Source: Rhynchonema sp. JSB1_4
Taxonomy: Eukaryota; Nematoda; Chromadorea; Monhysterida; Xyalidae
NCBI GenBank assembly: GCA_030248065.1
Contig: JASAMV010006795.1
Location: 1 to 64,000, forward strand
Direction: 5' to 3'
Length of the DNA stretch: 64,000 bases
A program made the translations under genes and the position numbers. Of the stretch, positions 11,243-21,573 are shown one piece after another. A model generated the notes under the pieces. It was not told the origin of the DNA. It did no database searches and was given only the letters and a program-made list of their open reading frames with translations. Numbering within the stretch: position 1 is the stretch's first letter; each line of letters begins with the position of its first letter.

Positions 11243-11647
11243 CAGAGGTGGGAATCGGGCCGGGTTACCTCGGCCCGGCCCGGCCCGACGAGGTCCGGGG
11301 GTCGGCCCGGCCCGCCGGCCCGGCCCGACTTGGAAAAAAGTCGGCCCGGCCCGGCCCGGCCCGATTTTTTCGGCCCGACTTTTTCTGATGATATTTTGAA
11401 GCAATTTTTTTGGTGCAAAAATTACTGTTTTTTGGTTTAAAAATACCTGATAATCATGGAAGTCGGTACAAATTTGCAGAATCGCGAGAAATTTTGGCAA
11501 ATTTAGCCTAAAAAATCACGATTTTTTATTGAAATTCGATGATGTCGGGCCTTTTCGGGCCGGCCACCCCGGCCCGACATTCCGAAAAGTCGGCCCGGCC
11601 CGGCCCGACCGTTCGGGCCGGAAACCTCGGCCCGATTCCCACCTCTG
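11243..11647. mobile_element. Family C element with perfect TSD gtgggcac
   Basis: Ends CAGAGGTGGGAATCGGGC and GCCCGATTCCCACCTCTG are flanked by gtgggcac at 11235-11242 and 11648-11655. This is the cleanest evidence that family C transposes as a hAT-type element. The body is GGCCC/GGGCC arrays around an AT-rich centre. It is inserted in the CAATACC-repeat element G. Confidence 0.9.
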
Positions 11648-12299
11648 GTGGGCACAATACCCAATACCCAATACCAATACCAATACCAGTGTTTGGCAGT
11701 GTAGTTCCTGGTCCGGCGCGGCGGTTAGTGTACCTACCCCTTTTTTCCGTGCGGCGGTTAGTGTACCTCCCTGGGGGGGAAGGGGGGGGGAAGACCAGAG
11801 ATCGGAAACGGGCCGGGTAAAGTCGGCCCGGCCCGGCCCGGTCGGCGAAAAGTCCGGCCCGGCCCGGCCCGGTGGAGGGCTGCAGGTCGGCCCGGCCCGG
11901 CCCGTTTTGGCTTGAGGTCGGCCCGGCCCGGCCCGGCCCGGTCAGCCAATTTTCAAGGGCTGAAAACTAAAAAAGTCCAAAAAGCTGAAAAAAATTCGAA
12001 AATTTTCTGCAGAATACTTGTTTTCACTGGTTGGTACAGCTGGGGGGAAGGGTAGGTAGGTAGATTGACGCGCCATCCTGATGCAGTACGTAAGTCGCCG
12101 CCCCGGTTGGTACAGTAGTGTAGTAGGTATGGTATAATTTTTGGCTCAAAATGGTTTAAAATCGGTATTTTTCACTCCATATAGGCGAAAAATCGCGCGT
12201 GACGCGCGAAATTAGCGCTTAAGAGTACATTCTCATCAATATGTAGACATAAAATTTTGTTCCCGGAGGACTCCCCCCAGCTCGGCCGGTCGGTACTAC

Positions 12300-13167
12300 C
12301 ACTGTAGTGGCTGGGGGGGATGGGGGGGGGATTCCCCCCCAGTGTAGTGGCTGGGGGGGATGGGGGGGGATTCCCCCCCCCCCTAAGGAGTAGGTACCTT
12401 GCAACCACCCCTTGGGGGGGATGGGGGGGAAGGGTAGGTACCTTGCAACCACCCCGGAGGGTACCTTGCAACCATCAATTTATGGTTTTTATAGGCGAAA
12501 ATGGGTGTTTTTCGACCTCAAAACCCCAAAAATCGCGCGCTCCGCGCGCAAACCTCCATATAATAGGTATTTTAGGCAAATTTTCGGCCAAAATGCAAAA
12601 AAGTACCAATTTTTCGGCCAAATTTGCAGTATAATGCATGCAAAAAACACCTTTTTTTCGGACCTCAGGGGTAGCTTGCAACCTCCCGGAGGCTGGGTAG
12701 GGGGGTACCTTGCAACCATCTGGATCCATCCCCCCCCAAGGGTACCTTGCAACCATCTGCCTGCCACTACACTGCCCCCCCCTAAGGGGTATCTATCTCG
12801 AGTCAACCCTTAGGGGGGGGGGAAGGGTATCTATCTCGAGCCGACCCCAAATGGTATCTCGAGTAAGTAGATTTATGGTTTTCAAAGGCAAAAATAGGTG
12901 TTTTTCGACCTCGGGGCCCCCAAAAATCGCGCGCTCCGCGCGCAGACACCCAAAAATGGTCATTTTAGGCCAATTTTCGGCAAAAATGTCAAAAAATACC
13001 CATTTTTAGCCCAATTTTGCAGTAAAATTGCATGCAAAAAACGGCCTTTTTTCGCCTTTTGACGGACCATAGGGGTATCTTGGGTAGCCTCTGGGGGGTA
13101 TCTCGAGTAAGTCCGAAACCTTCCCCCCCCTAGGGTATCTTGGGTCGATTGGCCTGCCACCACACTG
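12300..13167. mobile_element. Family J element nested in B, TSD ggtactac
   Basis: Starts CACTGTAGTGGCTGG and ends CCTGCCACCACACTG, with perfect duplication ggtactac at 12292-12299 and 13168-13175. Tags: GGTATCTATCTCGAG on one flank and CCCAAGATACCC on the other. The core palindrome ATCGCGCGCTCCGCGCGC is near 12926. A family I element sits inside its left arm. Confidence 0.87.
12340..12774. mobile_element. Family I element nested in J
   Basis: Ends CAGTGTAGTGGCTGG and CCTGCCACTACACTG; flanking 8-mers are C-runs (ttcccccc/cccccccc), so the duplication is probable but not provable. Tag TACCTTGCAACC occurs two to three times on each flank. The core palindrome ATCGCGCGCTCCGCGCGC at about 12530 lies in sequence similar to family J. 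Confidence 0.8.
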
Positions 13168-13941
13168 GGTACTACAGTAGGTAGGTTGATTGCAGGCAGG
13201 CTTTTTTGGTGGTAAGTAGGTGTAGGTTGATTGCTGCAAAGCAAAGGCCTGGGTATGGGTAGCTACTGCTTCTTTCTTCAAAACGATGACTGAAAAGATC
13301 AAGAACTAGGAAATGTTATTGCGCGAAGCGCAAAAATTTTGAAAATTTTGGTTCAAAAAATGGTAATTTCGTTCAAATTTAGGCATACCGGGCCGGACCG
13401 GGCCGGGCTGCTCGGCCCGGCCCGGCCCGGTCCCCCCAAATCTCCGGCCCGGCCCGGCCCGGTCAACCAACTCCAAAATCGCGGCCCGGGCCGGGCCAGC
13501 CCGTTTCCGATCTCTGGGGAAGACCCAAATTCAGGAAAAAGTCACTTTTTGAGGCAGGGTAGTACTTGGGGGGGGGGGGGTGGGGGGGTCCCCCCCCCCA
13601 AATTCATCTATCTATCGTCAACACTTTTTGATTTCATCTATCTATCGTCAACACTTATGGGCAAATCTATCTATCGTCAACAAATTCTGGGAACAATCTA
13701 TCTATCGTCAACACATTTCGACCCCAAAATGGGTATTTTTGCCTCAAAATGGCTCAAAATCGATATTTTTTGTCCCAAATAGGCAAAAAATCGCGCGCTA
13801 CGCGCGGATTTAGTACATCTAAGTACATTTTCATTAATATTTACACATTATTACCTACTTAGAACACTATACTATACCTTGATTTTTGGCGACCCCCCCC
13901 CACCATCTATCTATCGTCAACAAGTTTGGGTCGACCCCCCC

Positions 13942-14792
13942 CAGGGTGGGGTCGAAAACCCCGAAAAAAAAACCCCGAAAAAAAAACGCCGAAAAAAAAA
14001 CCCCGAAAGATAAAAACCCCGAAAATAAAACCCCGAAAACGAAAAACCCCGAAAAAAAAACCCCGAAAACGAAAAACCCCGAAAAATATAAAATGTGTGG
14101 AAAACAATTCTTTTGGTTAGAGAAGGGTATTCATGTCGTTCGTGCACCAAAGAATGGGCACTGGTACAGTTCGGGCACAAGTTAGGTAATTCTCCTTTGT
14201 TCATGTCTTCCTGGCTGGCAGCCTAAGCCTAAGCCTAACCCTGAATGAAGGCCTATTCCGTTAAACTTTTGTGGATGTTGCCTTCATGTGGCCAGGTCTT
14301 CCTGGCTGGCAGCCTAAGCCTAAGCCTAACCCTGAAGGAAAGCCTGAGCAGTTAGGTTTTTGTGGAAGTTTTCTTCAAATGGACAGGTCTTCCTGGCTGG
14401 CAGCCTAAGCCTAAACCTAACCCTGAAAGAAAGCCTGTGCAGCTGTACATTTGTGGATGTTTCCTTCATATGGACATGTCTTCCTGGCTGGTAGCCTAAG
14501 CCTAAGCCCATGAACAAGCCTAAGCCCAAGTCTAGGTTCAAGTCTGATCCGAAGCCAATTTATCAAGTGTAGGGGTGATGTTTCACTCGTGGGTCACGAG
14601 CGACATGAATACCCACCATTAACAAGATTTTTTTTCATCCCTGACATTTTTTATTTTTCGGGCTTTTTTCGGGGTTTTTCGTTTTCGGGGTTTTATTTTC
14701 GGGGTTTTTCATTTTCGGGGTTTTTTTTTCGGGGTTTTCCGTTTCGGGGTTTTTTTTTCGGGGTTTTTTTTTCGGGGTTTTCGACGGCCACC
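13942..14792. mobile_element. Family Q foldback of CCCCGAAAAA repeats carrying telomere-like repeats
   Basis: Left arm: GTGGGGTCGAAAACCCCG followed by repeated AACCCCGAAAA. Right arm: the inverse, ending CGGGGTTTTCGACGGCCACC. Between them are a short inverted pair (GGTATTCATGTCGTTCGTG near 14127; CGAGCGACATGAATACCC near 14600) and the 14208-14530 tandem array. Simple-repeat frames here are not genes. Confidence 0.7.
14208..14530. repeat. About 3.5 copies of a 90-bp unit containing GCCTAA telomere-type repeats
   Basis: Each unit begins TCTTCCTGGCTGGCAGCC, continues with AAGCCTAAGCCTAACCCTGAA, then a TGTGGA(T/A)GTT.CTTCA stretch ending in TGGACAGG. GCCTAA is the complement of TTAGGC, the nematode telomere unit. 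Confidence 0.75.
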
Positions 14793-15146
14793 TTTCGGAC
14801 TTGGGTCATCTATCTATCGTCAACACATTTCGGGTCCCAATCTATCTATCGTCAACACCCTGACCAAGTACTACACTGTTTTGAGGTAGAAAATTTGACC
14901 GATTTTTGGCCCTTTTTGGAAAAAATTCTCCATAAAAAGGGTATTTTGGCGACTTTTGACAACATTGACCTGAAAATTACCCATTTTAGGCCTAAAAATG
15001 CCCATTTTAAGCCTAAAATTGCCTATTTTAGTCAAAAATTGAGGCGGTTAGTGTACCTGGCGCGGCGGTTAGTGTACTAGTGTATCTTGGTCGCGGCGGT
15101 TAGTGTACCTTAGGGGGGGACCCCCCTCCCCCCAGGAACTACACTG

Positions 15147-16425
15147 GTGTTTGGTATTGGTATTGGGTCTAATTCTGGTATTGGGTATTGGTATTGAAGC
15201 TGGCCTATTGAGTATTGGTATTGGGTTGGGTCAAAACCAATACCCAAATACCAGTGTAGTGGCAGGCCCATGTGTGGGAGGTAAGTATGATGCGGGGTTG
15301 GGACCGGAAGCGTGAGAGGTATGATTTTGGACCAAAATTTTTGGTCACCCAAAAAGGCGAAAAAACACCGTGTTTGTGATACAATTTTGGCCAAAAATTG
15401 AGGTAAAAATAGTACCTTTTCAAAATTTTCGCCGAAAATCGCCTAAAAATAGGTATTATGGGTGGGTTTGCGCGCGATTTTTGGGAAAATAAGGTCGAAA
15501 AACACCGACTTTTGCCTTAAAAAGGTATAAAATTGCTTGTGAGAGGTATGATGATCATCAGGTTTAACCGTTACACGCAGCTGGCTGTGTGTGCAGTGTG
15601 GTGGCAGGCCAATCGACCCAAGATACCCCAGGGGGGGGAAGGTTTCGGACTTACTCGAGATACCCCCCAGAGGCTACCCAAGATACCCCTATGGTCCGTC
15701 AAAAGGCGAAAAAAGGCCGTTTTTTGCATCCAATTTTACTGCAAAATTGGCCTAAAAATGGGTATTTTTTGACATTTTTGCCGAAAATTGGCCTAAAATG
15801 ACCATTTTTGGGTGTTTGCGCGCGGAGCGCGCGATTTTTGGGGGTCCCGAGTTCGAAAAACACCTATTTTTGCCTTTGAAAACCATAAATCTACTTACTC
15901 GAGATACCCTTTGGGGCAGTGCTGTGGCTGGGGGGGGGGGGGGTGGGGGGTCCCCCCCCCTGGTACCCTACCCGCCCCGGCCTGGTACGCTACCCCCCTA
16001 CCCGCCCCGCTCTGGTACCCTACCCCCCTACCCGCCCCGCCCTGGTACCCAACCCGCCCCGATTTTTACCCTCAAAATGCCCATTTTTCGGTCAACAATG
16101 CCCAAATCTCGACCGAAAACCCTACACAGTGCAAAAAATCTCGCGCTGCGCGCGATATATGTACTTTTTAGTACATAAAAACAGGCACCCGAAAAAACTT
16201 GTGTTGTACCCTACCCGCCCCGAAAAATCTTCCCCCCCTCCCCCCCCCAAACCGGATGTCCCCCCCCCCCAAAATCCCGAATAAATGAATAAACGAATAA
16301 ATGCGATTACAAGCGAAAAAAACATCCTTTCAAACCCATTTTTAGGGGTTTTGGGGGATATTTCTGGGAACAATTTTTCAGGTTCGGGTCAGTGAATTAA
16401 TAGAGCCCCCCCTTCTATTTAGGTT
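15147..16425. repeat. Patchwork of truncated G, D, J, F and L elements
   Basis: 15147-15254: GGTATTGGGT array of element G. 15255-15551: family D with one intact end (CAGTGTAGTGGCAGG), truncated. 15594-15916: family J left part (CAGTGTGGTGGCAGG), cut by F. 15917-16268: family F left end CAGTGCTGTGGCTGG, tag CTACCCGCCCCG and core TCGCGCTGCGCGCGA. 16269-16425: right part of a family L element, including the site CGATTACAAGCG that is occupied by another L at 32636. Confidence 0.7.
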
Positions 16426-16527
16426 TTTACGGTACCTGACTCAAATCAAAACCCAATACCAAATCAATACCAAACCCAATACCAACCCAATCAGTGTAGT
16501 TCCTGGGGGGGGGGGTGGGGGGTGACC

Positions 16528-16995
16528 CAGGGTAGTACTTGGGGGGGGGTGGGCCCCCCCCCAATTCATCTATCTATCGTCAACACTTTTTGATTTCATC
16601 TATCTATCGTCAACACTTATGGGCAAATCTATCTGTCGTCAACAAATTCTGGGAGCAATCTATCTATCGTCAACACATTTCGACCCCAAAATGGGTATTT
16701 TTGCCTCAAAATGGCTCAAAATCGGTATTTTTTGTCCCAAATGGGCAAAAAATCGCGCGCTACGCGCGGATTTAGTACATCTAAGTACATTTTCATTAAT
16801 ATTTACACATTATTACCTGCTTAGTACACTATACTAACCTTGATTTTTGGCGACCCCCCCCCACCATCTATCTATCGTCAACAAGTTTGGGTCGACCCCC
16901 CCCCCCAGATTTCGGACTTGGGTCATCTATCTATCGTCAACACATTTCAGGTCCCAATCTATCTATCGTCAACACCCTGACCAAGTACTACACTG
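16528..16995. mobile_element. Family E element, no clean TSD
   Basis: Ends CAGGGTAGTACTTGG and CCAAGTACTACACTG; same tag and core as 13555 and 30570. The flanking 8-mers gggtgacc and ggggaccc are similar but not identical. Confidence 0.8.
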
Positions 16996-17179
16996 GGGGA
17001 CCCCCCTAAGGAACACTAATTTCCCCGACCAAGGTACACTGGTACACTAATTTCCCCTCCGGGTACACTAAGTTACCCAATTTTTGCCCAAAATGGCCAT
17101 GTGTGATTTTTAGGTCAATGTTCTCAAAAGTCACCAAAATACCCTTTTTATGAAGATTTTTTTCCAAAAAGGGGTATGC

Positions 17180-17640
17180 TGGCAGACGAAAAAAAACCGG
17201 TTTTTTTTCCGAAAAAAACCGAAAAAAAACCGTTTTTTTCCCGAGACCCGAATACTTTTCCGCTTATTTTCCCGTGGGTACCTTTTCGGTTTTTGATCGG
17301 AAAAATATCGGTACTTTAATCCAATTTTGCCAAAAAATTGTAATGCAAATCTGATGAGTTTTTCGATTTTAGTGAAAAATTGGCTCTAGCACGAAAATTA
17401 ACCCGCTCAAAATACGCCAAAAAGCGTGGAAACCAAGTATTTTCGACTGACTTCAACACTCTCCAAGTTCCAAGAACACTCTCGTCACTTCGAACAAATT
17501 TTGCACTGAAATTGTTATATTTTTCGAAATTACGTTCTTAAGTACTGGAAAAATATTTGGAAAAAAACGGTTTTTTCGGAAAAAAACCGTTTTTCTCCAC
17601 GAAAAATAAAAAACGGTTCTTTATGACAGTATAAAAAGCG
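17180..17640. repeat. S repeat: inverted AAAAAACCGTTTTTT runs
   Basis: Self-complementary runs (AAAAAACCGGTTTTTT, CGAAAAAAACCG) lie at both ends of a stretch that includes TTCTTAAGTACTGG. The same landmarks recur in aak-2 intron 1 (28775-29190) and in part near 29700, so this is a dispersed element. Ends not fixed. Confidence 0.55.
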
Positions 17641-17756
17641 GTAAAAATAGGTCAAATTTTCCACCTCAAAAAGTGACTTTTTCCTGATTTTGGGTCTTCC
17701 CCCCCCTTCCCCCCAGGGAGGTACACTAATTTCCCCTCCGAAAAAGTAGGGAGGTA

Positions 17757-18286
17757 AAGGCAATCCAGCCGCTGATGTCACCGCCGCGAAATCTACAGTA
17801 TACCAGAGTCTGAGCCATTACACCGTTTTTCGACTTATACATGAAGCGATTTTTCTTTAGTTCAATGTTTCATGCTGTTTCATGCCACGCAGCTGAGTGC
17901 TGTGTGAGCCGAATGGCTCTAAAGAGGTACAATTTTATAACACAGGGAATTTTTCTTTGGGTCACAGTTTGAGATAGAGGTGTTCCACTAAGTTTGACCA
18001 GCGTAAAAGTTATTCCTCTACAGCTAATGAACATCTTTTACGCCGGTCGAAATTAGTGGAGGAACTCTATCTCAAACTGTGGCCCAAAGAAAAATTCCCT
18101 GTGTTGTAAAATTGTACCTCTAGAGCTGAGTATAGAGCACACAGCTCAGCCGCGTGGCTGAAAAGCAGCCTGAAACATTGAACTGCGTAAATATCGCTTC
18201 ATGTCTAAGTCGAGAAGCGGTGGAACATCTCAGCCTCTGGTATACTGTAGATTTCGCGGCGGTGACATCAGCGGCTAGATTGCCTA
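17757..18286. mobile_element. Foldback MITE at TA (Tc1/mariner-like)
   Basis: Long inverted repeats beginning AAGGCAATCCAGCCGC and, from the other end, TAGGCAATCTAGCCGC, extending with mismatches over most of 530 bp (for example ATCTACAGTATACCAGAG at both ends). Flanked by TA at 17755-17756 and 18287-18288. The host repeat without insertion reads GGAGGTACACTAA (17708-17730), which confirms a TA duplication. Confidence 0.82.
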
Positions 18287-18387
18287 TACACTAATTTCCC
18301 CGCCGGACCAGGAACTACACTGAACCCAATACCAGATCAAAAACCCAATACCAAACCAATACTAAGACCAATACCCAAATACCAATA

Positions 18388-18785
18388 CCGTAAAATCTAA
18401 AACACAAGGGGGGGGCTGTATTTTTTCACTGACCCCTTTTAGGGGGGCTGTATTTTTGGGGGGGGGCTGTATTTTTTCGCTGCCCAAAATCTCAAAAAAT
18501 GTTCCAAAAAATACCCCTAAAATGGAGTTCTGTCACGGTGTTACTGGTCATTATTGAGTGTTTTTAGGTGCAGATCTTCCATAAAAGGCTTTACGTCATC
18601 ATATACTCAACCACAAACGTTGTACACAAGGTGTCTTATACAAGAACTTGACTTTACGACCCCCAAGCGGGGAATTCCAAGTTGGGGGGGGGCTGTATTT
18701 TTTTGGGGGGGGGCTCTATTTTTTCACTGACCCCTTTTAGGGGGGGCTGTATTTTGGGGGGGGGGCTCTATTTTAGGGAATACGG
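18388..18785. mobile_element. Family L MITE at TA in a CAATACC array
   Basis: Ends CCGTAAAATCTAAAACAC and GCTCTATTTTAGGGAATACGG with TA on both sides; the rejoined site reads CCAATACCC, the unit of the array it entered. Repeated GGGGGGCTGTATTTTT and TCACTGACCCC blocks lie in both arms. Non-coding. Confidence 0.82.
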
Positions 18786-18789
18786 TACC

Positions 18790-19829
18790 CAGTGTTACTG
18801 TACCAGAGCCGATGGCCTGGGGGGTTACTATGTACCTAGGGGGAGTTTGGGGGGGTTAGGTTTTGGGGTGAAAATTTTTAATGTGTTTATTATGTGTGGA
18901 ATCGTGTGAAAACGTAGTATTTGCGCGCGCGAATTTTGGGTAATTGTGGTGGCAGGCCAATCGCCCCAAGATACCCAGGGGGGGGAAGGTTTCGGACTTA
19001 CTCGAGATACCCCCAGAGGCTACGTCAAGATACCCCTATGGTCCGTCAAAAGGCGAAAAAAAGCCGTTTTTTGCATGCAATTTTACTGCAAAATTGGCCT
19101 AAAAATGGGTACTTTTTGACATTTTTGCCGAAAATTGGCCTAAAATGACCATTTTTCATGGATTTTTTTTAACCAAATTTAGTAGCTTTTTAGCTACTAA
19201 ATTTTTCCGAAAAGCTAGTAAATTTTTTAATTTAATAGCCTAAAAGCTACTAAATTTTGTATTTTGGCCAAAAAAAGCTAGTAAAATGGTTTTTCAGCGG
19301 CAAAAAAGCTACTAAATTTTTAATTTTACTAGCTTCTTGCTACTATCCCAATTTGAAAAAATAAACCCTGCTGGCATTTTTGGGTGTTTGCGCGCGGAGC
19401 GCGCGATTTTTGGTGGTCCCGAGGTCGAAAAACACCTATTTTTGCCTTTGAAAAAACCATAAATCTACTTACTCCAGATACCCTTTAGGGTCGGCTCGAG
19501 ATAGATACCCTTCCCCCATCCCCCCCCCTAAGCGTTGACTCGAGATAGATACCCCTTAGGGGGGGAGTCCCCCCCATCCCCCCCAGCCACTACAGTGATT
19601 TGAGGTAAAAACCATTGATGTTACACTAATTTTGGCCATTTTGGTAAAAAATTGGCACTTTTGAGGCAAAATCGGGGGGATACCTACTGTACCGGGGTGA
19701 AAATCGGGGGGGGGGGGATACCTACTGTACCATGCCAAACATCGGGGGGATACCTACTGTACCAGGCGAGGGGGGGATACCTACTGTACTGGGGGGCTCC
19801 CCCAAGCCCCCCCTCCACCTCCAACACTG
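18790..19829. mobile_element. Family M element interrupted by a family J element
   Basis: Left end CAGTGTTACTGTACC, right end CCACCTCCAACACTG. The tag GGGGGATACCTACTGTACC occurs four times in the right part, and the core has TTTGCGCGCGCGAATTTTGG. Family J occupies 18946-19597. Its right flank atttgagg and the uninterrupted family M sequence near 34050 show where it entered; the left 3-4 bases of J and part of the duplication are lost. Confidence 0.72.
18946..19597. mobile_element. Family J element nested in M, containing AGCTACTAAATT repeats
   Basis: Left part GTGGTGGCAGGCCAATCG, right end CAGCCACTACAGTG; tags AAGATACCC and CTCGAGATAGATACCC; core GCGCGCGGAGCGCGCGA at 19390. At 19160-19370 a block of short inverted AGCTACTAAATTTT / TTTTAGTAGC units is present that other J copies lack, probably a further small insertion. 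Confidence 0.75.
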
Positions 19830-20050
19830 CTGCAAGGTACCCTGCGGGGTGGTTGCAAGGTACCCACTCCTTGGCGGGGGGAATCCGCCCCATCCCCCCA
19901 GCCACTACACTGCCAATACCAACCCAATCACTGTAGTGGCTGGGGGGGATGGGGGGGATTCCCCCCCTAAGGGGTATCTATCTCGAGTCAACCCTTAGGG
20001 GGGGATGGGGGGGAAGGGTATCTATCTCGAGCCGACCCCAAAGGGAGCGT
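19830..20050. repeat. Truncated family I and J ends
   Basis: 19833-19911: right part of family I (GGTTGCAAGGTACCC tags, end CAGCCACTACACTG). Then 10 bp of CAATACC sequence, and from 19922 the left part of family J (CACTGTAGTGGCTGG, tag GGTATCTATCTCGAG), which stops near 20045. Confidence 0.65.
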
Positions 20051-20384
20051 CAAACTCCCTACCTGCTGTACCTAGGGGATCTCCCCCACTCCCCCCAGCT
20101 ACACCAGTGGGATACCGGACACTAGGGGCCTAGGGGATAACCCCCTCCCCCCAACGACATACTGGCTTGGGCCTTGGATCACGTTGATTGTTATGAGTGT
20201 CAAAAACATGTTTGTTTCGTCATTGCACCAAAAAAGCAATTTGGGAAAATAAATTACCATCACTGTAGTTTAGAAAATGCCTTTTGCCGTTTAAAAATCG
20301 TTTTCCCCGGTGGTTCAGGTACAGTGCGTCGCCGCCGCGTCATTGAAGGATAAAACCGACTGGGAAGAGCACAAACAGTCGACT

Positions 20385-21573
20385 ATGGAAAACGAGCAAG
20401 GCGAGAAAGTGGATTTGTACATCCCCAGAAAATGGTTTGTTTTCAAGTTGTGTCACCACCACAACTGCGGTCGTACCGCACTGTATGCGAACTACCGCAT
20501 TGTCAGGAATGGGCTCGTTGGAATTTAGAATCAGGGGGTCGCCCCGCCGACATTTACAAAATTAAGAAATAATCCGGTCAAAAGCGCAATTTGCTTGAGG
20601 ATTTGGCTCCAAATTGTTTTCAGTTGCAAATTTTTAGTTTAGAGCTGTCAATTTTGCATGGAAACATTGCTTCTCAGACAGAACCAGTTTAACAGCGATC
20701 AGAAAACGTCGGCTCGAAAAGATCGGGCCTCACCGGGCCCAGTTTTGGCATGGTCGGGCGATTGACAGTTCTAGTGGCTGGTGCTGGTGGGTAGAGTTGG
20801 TACTTGCGGATAAAAGAACGTGTGTTACTGAAAAAAATTCCGCAGTTCTATTGCCAACAACACCGGTATGCTCCCTTCATCAATATGTTGGTCGATCATT
20901 GCCAGAGTATTTGTTTCAGTTCATCGAGCAGTCGTATCATCAACGCGATGGACCATTCGTCGATCCAAATCGAGTTTGTGGCCGTCGATCCGCAGACCGG
21001 TCGAATGACGAACGACCAGCCGAAACGCTATGCCATTTGTGGCGCGCTCAGACATATGGTTCGTGTGCTCAACTCGTTTTTTGGCCTCTTGTATTTTGCA
21101 AAAATAAGGCACATTTTACAATTCGGACGGCATGTAAGTGCAAATTACATCTGTAGCTTGTAGGATTGTGAAAGAAGCGATCTTCAGCTGTTGTTGTTGT
21201 CATGTAATCGCAGTTTTGCTGTCAGATCCCACCATGTAGGATCTCGTTTTATTGAACCCCTATAGGAACAATTTTCTGTACAAAGGGAGAACTATTCGTA
21301 TTATATGGCCCAAGTTCTCGAGAGCGCCACCGGGGTGGTTGCGCAACCGGTGGCGCTTTCGAGCACACATCATCCGCCTCCACCTTGTTTCGCCTGCGAT
21401 TTCGACGCGTGTAGTCTTGACGTCTTGTCGTCGTGCGATTGCATTTCACCGACTTAGATAACAATAAAACTAAGCGAACACCAACTATAAATCATCAAAC
21501 GTACTCGCAGGGTGAGGCCGACGACTGTTTGAATCGACTGGCGCAGAAGGACAACATGTTGGACAAGAAATAA
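20385..21573 (+). CDS. rps-21: Small ribosomal subunit protein eS21 (RpS21)
   Basis: Three exons, 20385-20434, 20920-21058 and 21511-21573, with GT/AG introns (the first splits the Cys codon after PRK). The 83-codon product has [46 protein letters not shown] and the C-terminal [14 protein letters not shown], in the order and length usual for eS21, a component of the 40S subunit. The first Met is chosen because it gives the family N-terminus; a pyrimidine-rich acceptor-like TTCAG at 20315-20319 could serve for a 5' intron or trans-splicing. Some positions differ from typical orthologues (INAMDH instead of IGAKDH, end NMLDKK). Complete and apparently functional. Confidence 0.93.
21317..21363. 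other. Near-perfect 47-nt hairpin in rps-21 intron 2
   Basis: CTCGAGAGCGCCACCGG pairs with CCGGTGGCGCTTTCGAG around GGTTGCGCAACC, which is itself palindromic. Only one mismatch and one small bulge. It lies in the 452-bp second intron. It could be a structured intronic RNA or simply a tiny palindromic insertion. Confidence 0.6.

Larger units (their letters stand above)
11796..13516. mobile_element. Family B hAT-like element nested in A, TSD gggaagac
   Basis: Ends CAGAGATCGGAAACGGGCC and GCCCGTTTCCGATCTCTG are flanked by gggaagac at 11788-11795 and 13517-13524. GGCCC/GGGCC arrays sit at both ends. The core includes AAAATCGCGCGTGACGCGCG (12188) and tag GGTAGGTAGATTG. Element J (12300-13167) interrupts it. 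Confidence 0.88.
13555..14878. mobile_element. Family E hAT-like element nested in A, TSD ttttgagg
   Basis: Ends CAGGGTAGTACTTGG and CCAAGTACTACACTG with perfect duplication ttttgagg (13547-13554, 14879-14886). Tag ATCTATCTATCGTCAACA occurs four times left and three times right. The core has ATCGCGCGCTACGCGCGG (13789). Interrupted by Q at 13942-14792. Confidence 0.9.
11697..15146. mobile_element. Family A element swollen by nested insertions, TSD gtgtttgg
   Basis: Ends CAGTGTAGTTCCTGG and CCAGGAACTACACTG are flanked by gtgtttgg at 11689-11696 and 15147-15154. The element proper is 11697-11795, 13517-13554 and 14879-15146. The rest is a nested family B element (with J and I inside it) and a nested family E element (with Q inside). 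Removing the nested blocks gives back the arrangement seen in the copy at 10396. Confidence 0.88.
16492..18322. mobile_element. Family A element, TSD aacccaat, with E, S and TA-foldback inside
   Basis: Ends CAGTGTAGTTCCTGG and CCAGGAACTACACTG with perfect duplication aacccaat (16484-16491, 18323-18330), inserted in a CAATACC array. Inner blocks: family E at 16528-16995, a run of AAAACCGTTTTTT repeats at 17180-17640 and a foldback at 17757-18286. Its tag here reads GGTACACTAATTTCCCC, a changed version of the tag in the other copies. Confidence 0.87.

Noticed and set aside
13907..14204. Frames reading GFFFRGF or KKTPKTKNPEKK
   Set aside because: Translations of ACCCCGAAAA repeats in element Q.
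9486..20050. CRISPR-like appearance of regularly repeated tags
   Set aside because: The tags flank a core within transposons bounded by target duplications, spacers are not unique and regular, and the DNA is eukaryotic.
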